Assembly: GCF_000765145.1 (NCBI RefSeq)
Contig: NZ_JMGA01000012.1
Span: 43,942-107,941, forward strand
Source: Desulfosporosinus sp. HMP52
GTDB lineage: Bacteria > Bacillota > Desulfitobacteriia > Desulfitobacteriales > Desulfitobacteriaceae
DNA: 64,000 bases
Direction of reading: 5' to 3'
Both the position numbers and the translations under genes were made by a program. Each line of letters begins with the position of its first letter. Within the stretch, counting starts at the first letter, position 1. The notes under the pieces were generated by a model that saw only the letters and a program-made list of their open reading frames with translations, had not been told where the DNA came from and made no database searches. Shown here piece by piece: positions 35,655 to 43,137 of this stretch.

Positions 35655-36863
35655 GTGCGACACGTTTCTAGGTCAATAAAAGCCTAGACAATAGAATTAA
35701 CATCTTGAAAAGTAAATAATGGGGTAACGCCTTGAAAGGCTTTTCTTTAATACTCCGATAGGCGTGTATATGATTAAGCGTCGAAGCGTCTGAAGCTCGG
35801 TAAAGTCACATGAGAATTACCCTTAGAGGAAATCTCTAGGGAAACCTATCCAGAGGTGGATGGTGTAGTCCATAGTGCGGGAGTCTAAAAAATACCCATA
35901 GTAAGAATGTAGATAAAACCTACTGACGAAGTTCCGAATGTACGGGGGATTGTACCAACTGGTTAGAAATGTCAGAGCAAATATATGTTTGGTAGATGAG
36001 GGTGAGTAAAAATTACCTGTATGAAAATCCTTACGATGTTTCAGGCATCGAAGAGTCTACAAACCCAGAGGAACTACCTAAAGGTATATGTACAGACAGA
36101 GATGCTGGAACGTGGTAAGCGAAGAAGAGGGAGGTCTTATTACCGATGAACTATTCCCTTTGTGAAAGTAGGGTCACAGTACCAACGAAACCATGATAAT
36201 AAGTGGAGGGATAGGCTCAAGTCGATCTATCATAAATGAAAACTTACAATCACAAAATCACTCCATAGGTTCTGGTGAGACTAAAAGAGGCCTACCTCGA
36301 AAGGAGGTGCTGCCACTATGGCTCCTACTACCGAGAATACCAAGTTACGCCACAATGAATACTACGGGCAACAAAGTACACTTGATGAATTGTATGATAA
36401 AAGGCTTGATGGTGCAAAGTTTAATAACCAAACGAAAAAAATTGTAGAAGAAAACAATATCCTTTTAGCTTATCGAAATATCAAGGCCAACAAAGGAAGT
36501 AAGACAAAAGGAACAGATGGATTAACGATTAAAGACATCTCGGATAGGACCAATCACCAAGTTATTAAAATGGTAAAAGGAAGGTTAAGGCACTACAGAC
36601 CACAATCGATCAGTCGAGTGGAGATCTTAAAAGACAATGGCAAACTGCGCCCTCTTGGGAATTCCCACTATGTCCGATCGACTTATCCAGCAGTGTATAC
36701 TTCAAACACTTGAGCCTATCTGTGAAGCGAAATTTCGTAATCATAGCTATGGTTTTAGGCCGAATAGAAGTACAGAACATGCAAAAGCCATGATGCACAA
36801 GATGATCAACCTTCAACACTTACACTTTGTTGTAGATATTGACATAAAAGGATTCTTCGGTTC
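35655..36863 (+). mobile_element. Group II intron A, 5' part intact, truncated in the reverse transcriptase
   Basis: It begins GTGCGACACG, the group II 5' consensus, and runs through about 650 bases of structured non-coding sequence into a reverse transcriptase reading frame. The RT ends abruptly after DIDIKGFF, where unrelated intron sequence begins. The first 280 bases are nearly the same as a fragment at 51621. Catalytic domains V and VI were not found, so the element is dead. Confidence 0.75.
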
Positions 36864-36873
36864 GCCGGGCTAA
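36318..36873 (+). pseudogene. Group II intron reverse transcriptase, frameshifted and truncated
   Basis: The first frame reads to GKLRPLG, with the intron RT hallmarks NILLAYRNIKANKGSKT and DGLTI. One extra base near 36658 shifts the frame; the second frame continues IPTMSDRLIQQCILQ and YGFRPNRSTEHAKAMM and VVDIDIKGFF, then is cut. The YADD catalytic box, maturase and endonuclease parts are absent. Confidence 0.8.
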
Positions 36874-37720
36874 GCTAGCTGTATTCAATAGGTGAAATTC
36901 CTATTCAGGGAAAGGGCAAAGCCACCCTACCTGAAATCGAACCTTGGGTCTGTAAAGGTAACGATACAGATTAAGCGTAGGCAGAGCGACGTTCAGGCCG
37001 TAACGCAAGTGAAGCTATTGAGCCTCGTTAGAACAACCGATGGCCGACGGAGTCGAATATCCGGAAGGCTACAGTAGATTTCCGCTATTGGCGAGGAAAT
37101 TGGAGACCTCGGCGGGGTCTGAGTACACGGCATGACGGAAAAGGAAACGGTACGGAACCCGGGAGACTCACCTCGGTCTTCGGAAAGGAGTATGCTGACT
37201 GAAAGGACCATCCATAGGAAGGCGAATGCTGTGGTGGGAGTCGGACTCGCTGGTAGTACGCGGAGTGTGGGAAGCCACATACATGGGGAAGCGGCGGGGC
37301 AGAATGAGTTCCTGGCAAGGAAACATATCTACACACACAGAGGTGGAAAAGTATGTAACAAAATAGGACGGGATAGCAATTAAGGCTCGCTTCGACGCGA
37401 AGGCCCGCTTTACCTCACTAGCGGACATCATTACACCGGAATTTCTCATGGAGACATGGCGAATGATGAACCGAAAAGGGGCAAGCGGGGTCGATGGAGA
37501 GACAAAAAAACAGTTCGAATCGGAACTTGGTGAACGAACACGGAATAGGATGAAAGCTAACTGTTATAAAGCCCCGCCGGTGCGACGAGTGAAAATAGAT
37601 AAAGGAAATGGTAAAACAAGACCACTGGGGATACCAACAGTTGAAGATAGGCTAGTCAAAGGGCAGTCGCTCGAATTCTCAAGCCATATTCGAACAGGAC
37701 TTTAACGCTGCAACCAAATT
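36864..37720 (+). mobile_element. Group II intron B remnant embedded after intron A
   Basis: From GGCTAAGCTAGCTG onward the sequence is dense in short helices and contains blocks such as CCGTAACGCAAGTGAAGC and TGAGCCTCGTTAGAACAACC that I recognise as domain I of a common clostridial group II intron type. It ends in a broken RT frame and lacks domains V and VI. Whether it inserted into intron A or joined by deletion cannot be decided here. GC content is visibly higher than in the neighbouring genes. Confidence 0.6.
37448..37705 (+). pseudogene. Second group II intron reverse transcriptase fragment
   Basis: The frame METWRMMNRKGASGVDGE continues with YKAPPVRRVKIDKG, GNGKTRPLGIPTVEDRLVK, the RT0-RT1 region of intron RTs. 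The frame is then lost; neighbouring frames read AVARILKP and IFEQDFN, the expected continuation, so at least two indels are present. Only about 90 of some 450 codons remain. Confidence 0.75.
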
Positions 37721-37732
37721 ATTAAGTTGGTT

Positions 37733-37864
37733 CTCATAATACAAGCATCTTTGTAACGGGTGTATATCCACCGTATTGTCCGCTCAAATACATTCTAATT
37801 GCATCCAGTTTAAACTCTTTTGAGTATGTCTTATTTTTTCTTTCTTTCTTTTCCCACTTAAACT
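37733..37864 (-). pseudogene. IS3-family OrfA N-terminal fragment
   Basis: Minus-strand codons read NKTYSKEFKLDAIRMYLSG then QYGGYTPVTKMLVL and stop, the start of an IS3-type helix-turn-helix OrfA, cut after about 35 residues. The start is blurred by a run of A. The rest of 37706-38010 shows no gene; it serves as leader of the sulfotransferase gene. Confidence 0.6.
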
Positions 37865-38010
37865 ACCCTCATGGGTTCAGTATTCAAAATTCATTATATA
37901 ACCGTCTACCTTTAAGGATATAGTTCAAAAAAGGGGTCAATTTTCATTGACAATCAACAATTATAACTTGGAATTTTGTGTTTTAGAGGAAACGAAAGGA
38001 AGGTGCTCTC

Positions 38011-38886
38011 GTGAAGGAAAAGCCAATATTTTTTATTGGAGAAGGGCGAAGTGGAACTACAATTATATTCGAAGCTTTTTCAAAACATAGAGATATTGCA
38101 TACTTGTCGAATTATACAAATAGATTATGGCTTCCTCAAGTAGGATTTGTGCATAATTTAATAAATAAACAAGGGAAAAAAAATCAATATGGTGACGTGA
38201 GTTTATTCAATAAATTCTATCCTAAACCTCATGAATCATATGAAACATGGGAAAAGCTCTCGGGGAAAAAATTTAGACAAACATTTATGAAAGACATGAA
38301 AGCCACTGATAGGGAGGCGAAAGTTGTCAAAGAATACATTCAGAAAATTATTAAATGGCAAAATAAGGAGAGGTTTTCCACTAAATTGACCGGCCCTCCA
38401 AGAATCACCTACCTTAGTAGTATTTATAATAATGCATACTTTGTTAATGTAGTGAGAGACCCAAGAGCTGTTGTGGCCTCTTTACTTAATGTAGAATTTT
38501 GGAAGAGGAAAGAGAGAACACCATATTGGGAAGGAACTTTTACAGAAGATAGATTTGAAATATGGGATAGTTATGATAAGTCTCCTACTGCACTTGCTGC
38601 ACTAGAATTGTGTTCAGTATACGAGCAAACTCTACATGAGAGCAAATCTAATCAATCAAAGTTGTATACTTTAAGATATGAAGATTTTATAGATGATCCT
38701 AAACATGAGATGGAGAAAGTACTTCAGTTTGTGGGTTTAGAATATTGTAATAACTTAGATTCTTATATCGGTAGTACTGAATATAAAAATATGAATAATA
38801 GGTATAGAGAAAGGCTAAGTAACGAAGAAATCGAAATTATTGAAAATATATGTAGGGATTATATAAATGAGTATAGGTATCTGTGA
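38011..38886 (+). CDS. Sulfotransferase family protein
   Basis: A 291-residue putative PAPS-dependent sulfotransferase. The N-terminal 5'-phosphosulfate loop is GEGRSGTT (residues 10-17) and the 3'-phosphate motif is VVRDPRAVVASLL, with a typical LRYEDFIDDPKHEMEKVLQF stretch near the C-terminus. It has no signal peptide or membrane helix, so it would act in the cytosol on lipid-linked or precursor glycan. Start GTG with AGGAAGG upstream. Isolated from the main operon by intron and IS debris but next to the APS-kinase fusion. Confidence 0.85.
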   Translation: MKEKPIFFIGEGRSGTTIIFEAFSKHRDIAYLSNYTNRLWLPQVGFVHNLINKQGKKNQYGDVSLFNKFYPKPHESYETWEKLSGKKFRQTFMKDMKATDREAKVVKEYIQKIIKWQNKERFSTKLTGPPRITYLSSIYNNAYFVNVVRDPRAVVASLLNVEFWKRKERTPYWEGTFTEDRFEIWDSYDKSPTALAALELCSVYEQTLHESKSNQSKLYTLRYEDFIDDPKHEMEKVLQFVGLEYCNNLDSYIGSTEYKNMNNRYRERLSNEEIEIIENICRDYINEYRYL

Positions 38887-39036
38887 TTATTTAAACAGAA
38901 TGTATCTGAAAAATTAACTATTAAGATTCAATACCTGTTTGGTTTTGAAGAAAAAAGATTACAGGGATAGGTCTACAGGGTAGGTTTCAAAGCAGGTTCC
39001 GGTGCCTGACATCAACTTATCAACTTTTTGTTTACC

Positions 39037-39535
39037 TTACTCGCCGGAACGGTTCCCGATGGTCACCTTTCCAGAGCGAAGCTTGGCTTTGAAAAAATCG
39101 CCTGTGGCACCATCAAAAGCAACCAACGGATGAAACCCCATGATTCCATAATGAGCATTGTAAGATGAAGATTCCTGATCCCCATAGGTATCGGAATGAG
39201 TCGAATCTAAATCGAGGAAAAGAGCTTCAGATTTTTGAAACGAATGAATTTTATCTAGTAACTCTTGATTCGCTTGATTCAAGGAGTGGATTGATTCTTC
39301 ATCGAAACGTAAATAAAAGCGAGACAAACTGGGTTGAGAAGCCAATGACGGGGTCTTATAATTTGGGTAAAATCAGGATCCTTCGTTAACATATCAGCCG
39401 CATCATCTTCAAAATAACCAGCAATCATTTGATAAATCTTTTGGCGCAGCAAATTTTCGTTTGAATGAACGTAATAAGATCTTGAATCGTTAGCTTCAAA
39501 TAGTTTGCCAGTGTCTTAGAAAATCGAATTTTCAT
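39037..39535 (-). pseudogene. IS1380-family transposase remnant
   Basis: From an ATG at 39535 the minus strand reads MKIRFSKTLANYL, then needs two frameshifts to pass through NENLLRQKIYQMIAGYFED, and on to LASQ-type SQPSLSRFYLRFDEES, LDLDSTHSDTYGDQE and YGIMGFHPLVAFDGATGDF, all marks of IS1380. It stops at KAKLRSG, where hairpin repeat copy B begins. The second half of the transposase is gone. The stretch 39536-39845 is probably the IS edge plus the leader of the next gene. Confidence 0.8.
39038..39073. repeat. GC-rich hairpin repeat, copy B, no intron
   Basis: TACTCGCCGGAACGG, loop TTCCCGATGGTCA, then a weaker arm CCTTTCCAG. It abuts the broken end of the IS1380 transposase gene and has no intron after it. 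Confidence 0.6.
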
Positions 39536-39845
39536 CGAACCTCTAAAGAGAAATTAACCTGTATCAGATAAAAGTGCACCTCCGTCATTGGACAATTTGA
39601 TTTTGTGATTGAAATTAAGAGTGAATTGCTTTAAGGTGGCATATTAAGAATCCTTTCTGTTCGTTATTTTGTAGCAGATTTAACTCTAACAGAAATGGAT
39701 TCTTTATTCATCTATTTGGTGAAAAACAATTTTGGCTTAAATGCCTTAAATATCACAACTTTAACTACTTATCAGAAGAGCTGTGAATAATTCAGGCGTA
39801 AATAACGTAAATAAATGAATAGTGAATTTTAGGAGGCTAAATGAA

Positions 39846-40685
39846 GTGATTATAAGTGATTATTTAACTAAAAAATTAATTAAAGACAATATTTATATAT
39901 ATCAAATGGGAAAGGTTGGATCAACTACTATTGAGACTTCTTTAAAAGCAATTGGGGTTGATAGTGTGCATAAACATACTTTTTATAGACTTCCACATAT
40001 AAATGAAGTTTTCAAAAATTATAATACAACAAAACTAGTGATAAAAAAAAGAAATAGAAATTTTTTAAAAACTATAAAAAAAATAATATATAATCATCTA
40101 GTAATGAAAAAATTTTCTTCGAAAAATCTAAATTCTAAAATTATTTCAATTGTAAGAGAACCTATTTCACGAAATTCATCAATGTATTTTCAAGATTTTT
40201 ATATACCTTATTTTGAATATGCACTACTTAATAAAACTAGAAATAATATAACGGCTTCAATAGATTTGTTCATAAATGATTTTTTTAAAAGGTTTAACCA
40301 TGAACATGGTATAAATTGGTTTGATAAAGAATTTTTGAGAGCAACCAAAATAAATGTATACGAATATCCTTTTGATGCAGATTTAGGATATTGCATAATA
40401 AATAAAAATGGATTATCTATATTAATTTTACAGATGGAAAAGATGAATGCATTGGAAAAAGTTATTGGGGAATTTGTAGGTGCAGAAAACTTTAAACTAA
40501 TTAATGATAACAATGGTACTAATAAATGGTATGGTCCTGTATATAAAGATTTTAAATACAAGGTTTGTTTTTCTGAAGAATATATAGATAGTTTATATAA
40601 CTCAAAATATATGAAACATTTTTATAGCGATAAAGAGATCAAGCAATTTAGAACAAAATATTTAGATTGGAAAAATAAACAATGA
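39846..40685 (+). CDS. Second sulfotransferase-like protein
   Basis: A 279-residue protein with the 5'-phosphosulfate loop QMGKVGSTT (about 20-28) typical of capsular sulfotransferase-like proteins, and SIVREPISRNSSMYFQDF as 3'-phosphate motif. The gene is extremely AT-rich with runs of A, unlike the first 25 kb, which suggests recent acquisition. I place the start at GTG because AGGAGG lies nine bases before it; an in-frame GTG 24 bases upstream overlaps that site. With the preceding sulfotransferase it may give two different sulfation positions. The acceptor is unknown. Confidence 0.75.
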   Translation: MIISDYLTKKLIKDNIYIYQMGKVGSTTIETSLKAIGVDSVHKHTFYRLPHINEVFKNYNTTKLVIKKRNRNFLKTIKKIIYNHLVMKKFSSKNLNSKIISIVREPISRNSSMYFQDFYIPYFEYALLNKTRNNITASIDLFINDFFKRFNHEHGINWFDKEFLRATKINVYEYPFDADLGYCIINKNGLSILILQMEKMNALEKVIGEFVGAENFKLINDNNGTNKWYGPVYKDFKYKVCFSEEYIDSLYNSKYMKHFYSDKEIKQFRTKYLDWKNKQ

Positions 40686-40794
40686 GTGCTCGAGGAGGAA
40701 AAGACCTTTGCTCGAGTCCCCCCTGAGTTAGAATAGTTGTCATGGACCTCCGAGAGAAGTATAGTGAGTTAACAGGACTCGGAGGAGGATAACT

Positions 40795-40977
40795 ATGGCA
40801 AAGTACAGTAAAGAATTTAAGTACTCAATCATGATGAAGATGATGTCACCACTGAATCAAGCAGTCAGTGAAATAGCTAGAGAAACAGGATTGTCTGAGG
40901 CAACTTTGCATCAATGGAGAAAGCAAGCCAGAACCAAAGGAATGGCAGTTCCGAGCGGTCGGTGTTTGTCAAGTTAG
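40795..40977 (+). pseudogene. IS3-family OrfA fragment
   Basis: MAKYSKEFKYSIMMKMM and the helix-turn-helix GLSEATLHQWRKQARTKG are the OrfA N-terminus of an IS3-group element, preceded by GGAGGAGG and by repeated CGAGGAGG/CTCGGAGG blocks that look like its left end. The frame departs after about 52 residues and meets another IS end (about 40968-40990). Confidence 0.7.
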
Positions 40978-41007
40978 TTGTCGTTTAACTCCAAAATTGT
41001 ATATAAG

Positions 41008-41157
41008 TTAAGAGGACTGTTTTTCCTTATTGATTTCAGGTTGAATGCGCTCAGGATTGAGCCATACTTCATTATCTAACGTCCAGCTTCGGATTCCTTT
41101 TGACCAGCGCTCTGGGTGGACTGCTTTAGCCTTTTTCATAGAGTTTACGTCGGTTTT
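41008..41157 (-). pseudogene. IS3-family OrfB C-terminal fragment
   Basis: On the minus strand ENRRKLYEKAKAVHPERW continues, after a single-base slip in a run of A, as SKGIRSWTLDNEVWLNPERI and stop. This is the end of an IS3-type DDE transposase. Its truncated side is next to hairpin repeat copy C. Facing the fragment on the plus strand, it shows that two different IS3 remnants meet here. Confidence 0.7.
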
Positions 41158-41158
41158 C

Positions 41159-41196
41159 TACTCGCCGGAACAGTTTCCGGTGGTCACCGTTCCGGA
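41159..41196. repeat. GC-rich hairpin repeat, copy C, no intron
   Basis: TACTCGCCGGAACAG, loop TTTCCGGTGGTCA, and CCGTTCCGG; eight of nine stem positions pair. It abuts the IS3 OrfB fragment. The stretch from here to 41358 shows no gene. Confidence 0.65.
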
Positions 41197-41358
41197 AAGG
41201 GTCATGGAACCTCTGTTTTCTTCGATAATTCGACATTTGAATCGACGCAGCTTAGATACTAGTTTGAAAAGTACAAAGAACCCCTAGAGAGGCCAAAGCA
41301 CCAGGCATCTCAGGGATTCTTCAATGGACACAAAATATTGTCACATTCGACTGGGTGT

Positions 41359-41619
41359 TTAATAAGGGGGTCTCATTGTGTGATCGTGATCGCCTATGTT
41401 CCTCAATACGCATACAACTATTCCATCAGAGTCTTTCTCGAATCGAAAAGTAAAGCGAATACTCATATTCAAACTAGCTGACCACACTCTGTCAGTTCCG
41501 ACCAATTCGTGAATTGAAATGCTTGCCTCGCGGTTCCCGCTCGGTCGGGGACTGGTACTTCCCGGAATTTGTCGGACACGTTCAGGGGGTTGGCAATGTT
41601 TTATTAAGGTAACTTTCAT
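41359..41619 (-). CDS. Small protein, possible type II toxin-like
   Basis: An 86-residue protein whose second half (HELVGTDRVWSASLNMSIRF then RNIGDHDHTM) resembles small RelE-superfamily-like proteins with a basic core and terminal GDHD-type motif. It lies 27 bases after an XRE regulator gene on the same strand, which would suit a toxin-antitoxin pair in reverse order. The ribosome-binding site is weak and the N-terminal third is rich in proline and arginine, possibly altered by repeat sequence. The toxin reading is a guess. Confidence 0.45.
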   Translation of the reverse strand: MKVTLIKHCQPPERVRQIPGSTSPRPSGNREASISIHELVGTDRVWSASLNMSIRFTFRFEKDSDGIVVCVLRNIGDHDHTMRPPY

Positions 41620-41646
41620 AAGCGTAGATCATTACAAGTATAATAA

Positions 41647-41865
41647 TCAGAATTTGGGATAGGGTTTTCTCCTATTTGTTCTGTTTAAAAGGTAGTCTGT
41701 ACTTGTATTATGGAACTCTGCCAGTTTGATTAAAATTCCCGTGGGTAAATCTACTTCGCCCCGTTCGTAATTACTGTATATCCTTTGGCTGCAATTAAGA
41801 TACGCTGCAACCTGTGTCTGCGTTAGATCCTTGTCTTCCCTCAAATGCCTTATTCTTTCATACAA
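41647..41865 (-). CDS. XRE-family transcriptional regulator
   Basis: A 72-residue stand-alone Cro/C1-type helix-turn-helix: IRHLREDKDLTQTQVAAYL, then the recognition helix SQRIYSNYERGEVDLP and TSTDYLLNRT. It is divergent from a small gene, and two near-identical palindromes lie between them, overlapping a strong promoter of the opposite gene. It most probably represses that promoter and perhaps its own. Confidence 0.85.
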   Translation of the reverse strand: MYERIRHLREDKDLTQTQVAAYLNCSQRIYSNYERGEVDLPTGILIKLAEFHNTSTDYLLNRTNRRKPYPKF

Positions 41866-41893
41866 CTGTAATCACCTCAAGATAATTATAGTT

Positions 41894-41939
41894 TAGCGAA
41901 TTATTCGCTATTGACTTTTAGCGATAATATCGCTAATAT
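41894..41939 (+). promoter_or_regulatory. Sigma-A promoter overlapped by two XRE-type operators
   Basis: Operator 1 is TAGCGAATTATTCGCTA (41894-41910) and operator 2 TTAGCGATAATATCGCTAA (41918-41936), both perfect palindromes sharing TAGCGA/TCGCTA, centred 25 bases apart. TTGACT (41911-41916) and TAATAT (41934-41939) stand 17 bases apart as -35 and -10. Operator 2 fills the promoter spacer, which suits repression. Confidence 0.8.
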
Positions 41940-41977
41940 TATCTCAAAAATGGTGAAAAAAGTTGGGGTGATGAACG

Positions 41978-42154
41978 TTGGTAGATTATAAAGAGATGTA
42001 CAGTATTCTATTTAACAAAATGTCCGACATAATTGAAGAAATTCAGCACATACAGCGTAAAACCGAGGAAATGTACATAGATAGCAAAGACAGGGAGTTT
42101 GCTCTACTAAAGTCATACAAGGATTTAGACGGCAATACATCGGAACAACCATAA
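41978..42154 (+). CDS. 58-residue coiled-coil-like protein
   Basis: MVDYKEMYSILFNKMSDIIE and EIQHIQRKTEEMYIDSKD, starting at TTG with GGGGTG upstream. The heptad-like pattern and charge suggest a helical bundle or coiled coil. It is transcribed from the operator-covered promoter next to the XRE gene. Similar tiny genes commonly sit opposite XRE repressors in clostridial genomes; their function is unknown to me. Confidence 0.65.
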   Translation: MVDYKEMYSILFNKMSDIIEEIQHIQRKTEEMYIDSKDREFALLKSYKDLDGNTSEQP

Positions 42155-42358
42155 AACTGCCCTGACCTAGGGCCCTTACTTGGCATAACGGTCATTATCG
42201 GACGCACTGGGATAACTTTAAATATGATCGACACTTGATGCTTATAACAAAGTTTATTAGATTGTCTTTCCAATGCTATTTTGGTCTTGTTTTATAGCAA
42301 TCTGCATGGTATTATATACCAATATATGGATGAAAAATTTTTAGGCGGTGCTGCATTT

Positions 42359-42607
42359 TTGAATGCCCGGCGAATATTAGAAAGAATTCTATTCGGTTCG
42401 AAAAATGTTAGATTTGATGATTTAATAAAACTAGCTGAGGCTTACGGTTTCCGGCTAGAAAGGACTAATGGTAGCCATCACATATTTATCCATACAGGGG
42501 TAAGAGAATTATTGAACTTGCAGGATGTTAACGGGATGGCCAAGCCATACCAAATTAGGCAGCTATTGAAGCTCGTGGAAATGTACAGCCTTAAGATAGG
42601 AGAATGA
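42359..42607 (+). CDS. hicA: HicA-like toxin
   Basis: An 82-residue protein of the HicA mRNA-interferase fold: FDDLIKLAEAYGFRLERT, the conserved catalytic histidine region GSHHIFIH, and KPYQIRQLLKLVE. I chose a TTG start, MNARRILERIL, preceded by TTAGGCGGTG, because this gives the length of clostridial HicA proteins; a longer frame upstream lacks a good ribosome-binding site. It overlaps hicB by four bases (ATGA). A 40-base copy of its interior recurs just after hicB. Confidence 0.8.
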   Translation: MNARRILERILFGSKNVRFDDLIKLAEAYGFRLERTNGSHHIFIHTGVRELLNLQDVNGMAKPYQIRQLLKLVEMYSLKIGE

Positions 42608-42831
42608 TGAAAATGGCGGACTATCATGTAAATATATTCTACAGCGAAGAAGACAGTGGATATATTGCTGATATCCCGGATCTAAAAGGGTGCTCGGCAT
42701 TCGGTTTAACACCGGAGGAAGCATTGCGAGAGTTACAGGCAGCAAAAAAGGTTTGGCTTGAAACTGCTATGTCCGAGGGAATCCCAATCCCAGAACCGCG
42801 ATATCGACCAATTATTTATCAAGTTAATTAA
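42604..42831 (+). CDS. hicB: HicB-like antitoxin
   Basis: A 75-residue protein with the HicB partial RNase H fold: FYSEEDSGYIADIPDLKGC, the S-x-x-G-x-T-x-E-E-A-L motif (SAFGLTPEEALRELQ), and IPIPEPRYRP at the end. It is translationally coupled to hicA and lacks an added DNA-binding domain, so autoregulation may need another factor. Its operon is followed by a perfect terminator hairpin that is also the insertion site of a group II intron. Confidence 0.85.
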   Translation: MMKMADYHVNIFYSEEDSGYIADIPDLKGCSAFGLTPEEALRELQAAKKVWLETAMSEGIPIPEPRYRPIIYQVN

Positions 42832-42967
42832 TGATCGGTTGAAAGGTTTGGTCAAGAATAGGTTCTAGACGAACAACGAAAATGCCCTAGTTTCCTAGGG
42901 CATCACTTAGCGCTCTAGAGTATATAAGTTTTTAATTCGGGCCTCCTGTTTTTTTATAAATACTATC

Positions 42968-43007
42968 CGGTTCGAAAAATGTTAGATTTGATGATTTAAT
43001 AAAACTA
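42968..43007 (+). repeat. Displaced 40-base copy of the hicA interior
   Basis: Forty bases from CGGTTCGAAAAATG to AATAAAACTA are identical to 42394-42433 inside hicA. The copy sits between hicB and the terminator, out of any gene. Confidence 0.9.
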
Positions 43008-43034
43008 CCGGGATGTAAACACATCCCGGTTTTA
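43008..43034 (+). terminator. Terminator hairpin that serves as intron target
   Basis: CCGGGATGT, loop AAAC, ACATCCCGG and TTTT. The group II intron starts eight bases after the stem, the placement expected of class C introns, which use terminators as homing sites. Confidence 0.85.
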
Positions 43035-43137
43035 ATCGTGCGCCACGCATGGCGATTAACTAGACGGTGAAAGTCCGTTATGGGGGTATGTAGCGACCAA
43101 CCATTAGCTTAAGGCAAGGGTGTCCATCGCGAGGTGG

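Noticed and set aside
35457..35663. Minus-strand frame of 68 codons ending at the intron start
   Set aside because: It runs through hairpin copy A. The QRIMRRTK part looks slightly protein-like, but nothing could be identified.
36892..37383. Several short frames in both directions
   Set aside because: They fall in structured group II intron RNA sequence; none has family features.
39038..41196. Hairpin repeats as a CRISPR or integron array
   Set aside because: The copies are kilobases apart without regular spacers, and no cas or integrase gene is present.
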